Assembly (NCBI GenBank): GCA_902798285.1
Contig: CADBVZ010000020.1
Location: 24,236-88,235 of the forward strand
Reading direction: 5' to 3'
Length of the DNA: 64,000 nucleotides
Source of the DNA: an uncultured Prevotella sp.
GTDB lineage: Bacteria > Bacteroidota > Bacteroidia > Bacteroidales > Bacteroidaceae
In this document: positions 63,800-64,000 of the stretch, piece by piece
Layout: every line of letters starts with the position of its first letter
How positions within the stretch are numbered: the stretch's first letter is position 1
Program-made: the position numbers and the translations under genes
The notes under the pieces: generated by a model
What the model saw: only the letters and a program-made list of their open reading frames with translations
What the model was told of the DNA's origin: nothing
Databases searched by the model: none

Positions 63800-63827
63800 C
63801 AAATATAGATATTTTTTTGTAACTTTG
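63800..63827. promoter_or_regulatory. Divergent -7 boxes for mscL and gap
   Basis: Minus strand TATATTTG at 63807-63800 (mscL) and plus strand TAACTTTG at 63820-63827 (gap); both lack a strong -33. The 63610-63799 stretch holds no gene: mainly TCTCACC/TTTTCAC low-complexity repeats. Confidence 0.55.
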
Positions 63828-63908
63828 CATCCGAAAAAGAAAAAAACTTCTCGAAAACAAGAAAAAAGTTAGTAATATTAGGTATAAACCCATTTAATTT
63901 TAAGTAAA

Positions 63909-64000
63909 ATGACAAAAGTAGCAATTAACGGTTTTGGCCGTATCGGTCGCCTCGCTTTCCGTCAGATGTTCGAGGCTGAAGGTTATGAAGTAGTAGCAAT
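63909..64000 (+). CDS. gap: Glyceraldehyde-3-phosphate dehydrogenase, 5' end only
   Basis: The first 30 residues of a type I GAPDH, the glycolytic enzyme that oxidises and phosphorylates glyceraldehyde-3-phosphate. [20 protein letters not shown] holds the NAD-binding GxGxxGR turn, GFGRIGR. The rest lies beyond the window. A ~75-nt A-rich leader separates it from its -7 box. Confidence 0.93.
   Translation, partial: MTKVAINGFGRIGRLAFRQMFEAEGYEVVA

Overview
The window reads as a Bacteroidales chromosome, most likely a Prevotella-type gut or rumen bacterium. The evidence is Bacteroidetes promoters (TTTG, about 20 bp, then TAnnTTTG) in front of many genes, a SusC/SusD pair, lineage families (DUF4827, DUF4450, DUF4380, Cthe_2159-like), secreted GH9 and GH28 enzymes, and TCTCA/GGTAAAAA-type low-complexity repeats in and between genes. 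No insertion sequence, integrase, phage gene or CRISPR array was seen. Most of the window is dense chromosomal housekeeping.

Layout. 1-3.6 kb: truncated LytS-type kinase gene, a beta-helix surface protein and a SulP transporter. 3.7-7.7 kb: glmM, a DUF4827 lipoprotein, a DHH phosphoesterase and a sugar nucleotidyltransferase. 7.8-14.8 kb: tamA/tamB envelope assembly pair. 14.9-20.8 kb: tetR-fabG-rluA followed by a three-gene envelope cluster (single FG-GAP-like protein, DUF3160, CapA-like), with a clear inverted-repeat operator at tetR. 21-24.4 kb: initiator tRNA, lytic transglycosylase with a structured leader, mutS2. 24.5-26.5 kb: damaged tRNA-Ser, two small genes, a cyclophilin and a small gene. 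26.5-33.9 kb: acyl-CoA ligase with a cupin regulator, then divergent lactate oxidase and lactate permease. 34.0-34.65 kb: a striking non-coding island. 34.7-41 kb: MFS transporter and a DUF4380-GH9-esterase operon. 41-46.9 kb: coaW, damaged tRNA-Phe, and a sppA-lpxK-pnp-thiL operon. 47-50.4 kb: GH28, groES, groEL. 50.6-53.8 kb: candidate small RNA and a DUF4450 hydrolase. 53.8-57.9 kb: amino-sugar kinase fused to RapZ-C, tRNA-Val, MurU-like nucleotidyltransferase, guaA. 58-64 kb: susC, susD, mscL and the start of gap.

Most interesting candidate: the island at 34002-34644. It has 102-bp inverted arms (about 96% identical, no gaps), each holding CTACAT iterons at an exact 11-bp period. The arms flank two identical 18-bp palindromes, which in turn enclose two hairpins with the same 7-nt loop and compensating stem changes. 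Nearby are three copies of a 13-bp motif in alternating orientation. It has no convincing ORF and matches no element class I can name.

Other leads are an AmgK-like kinase fused to RapZ-C beside a MurU-like gene, a sigma-54-like promoter with a 5'-terminal hairpin at groESL, a roughly 140-nt orphan transcript with its own promoter and terminator, several near-leaderless genes, an 8-bp repeat encoding the TamA signal peptide, and small lesions in two tRNA genes and in rluA.
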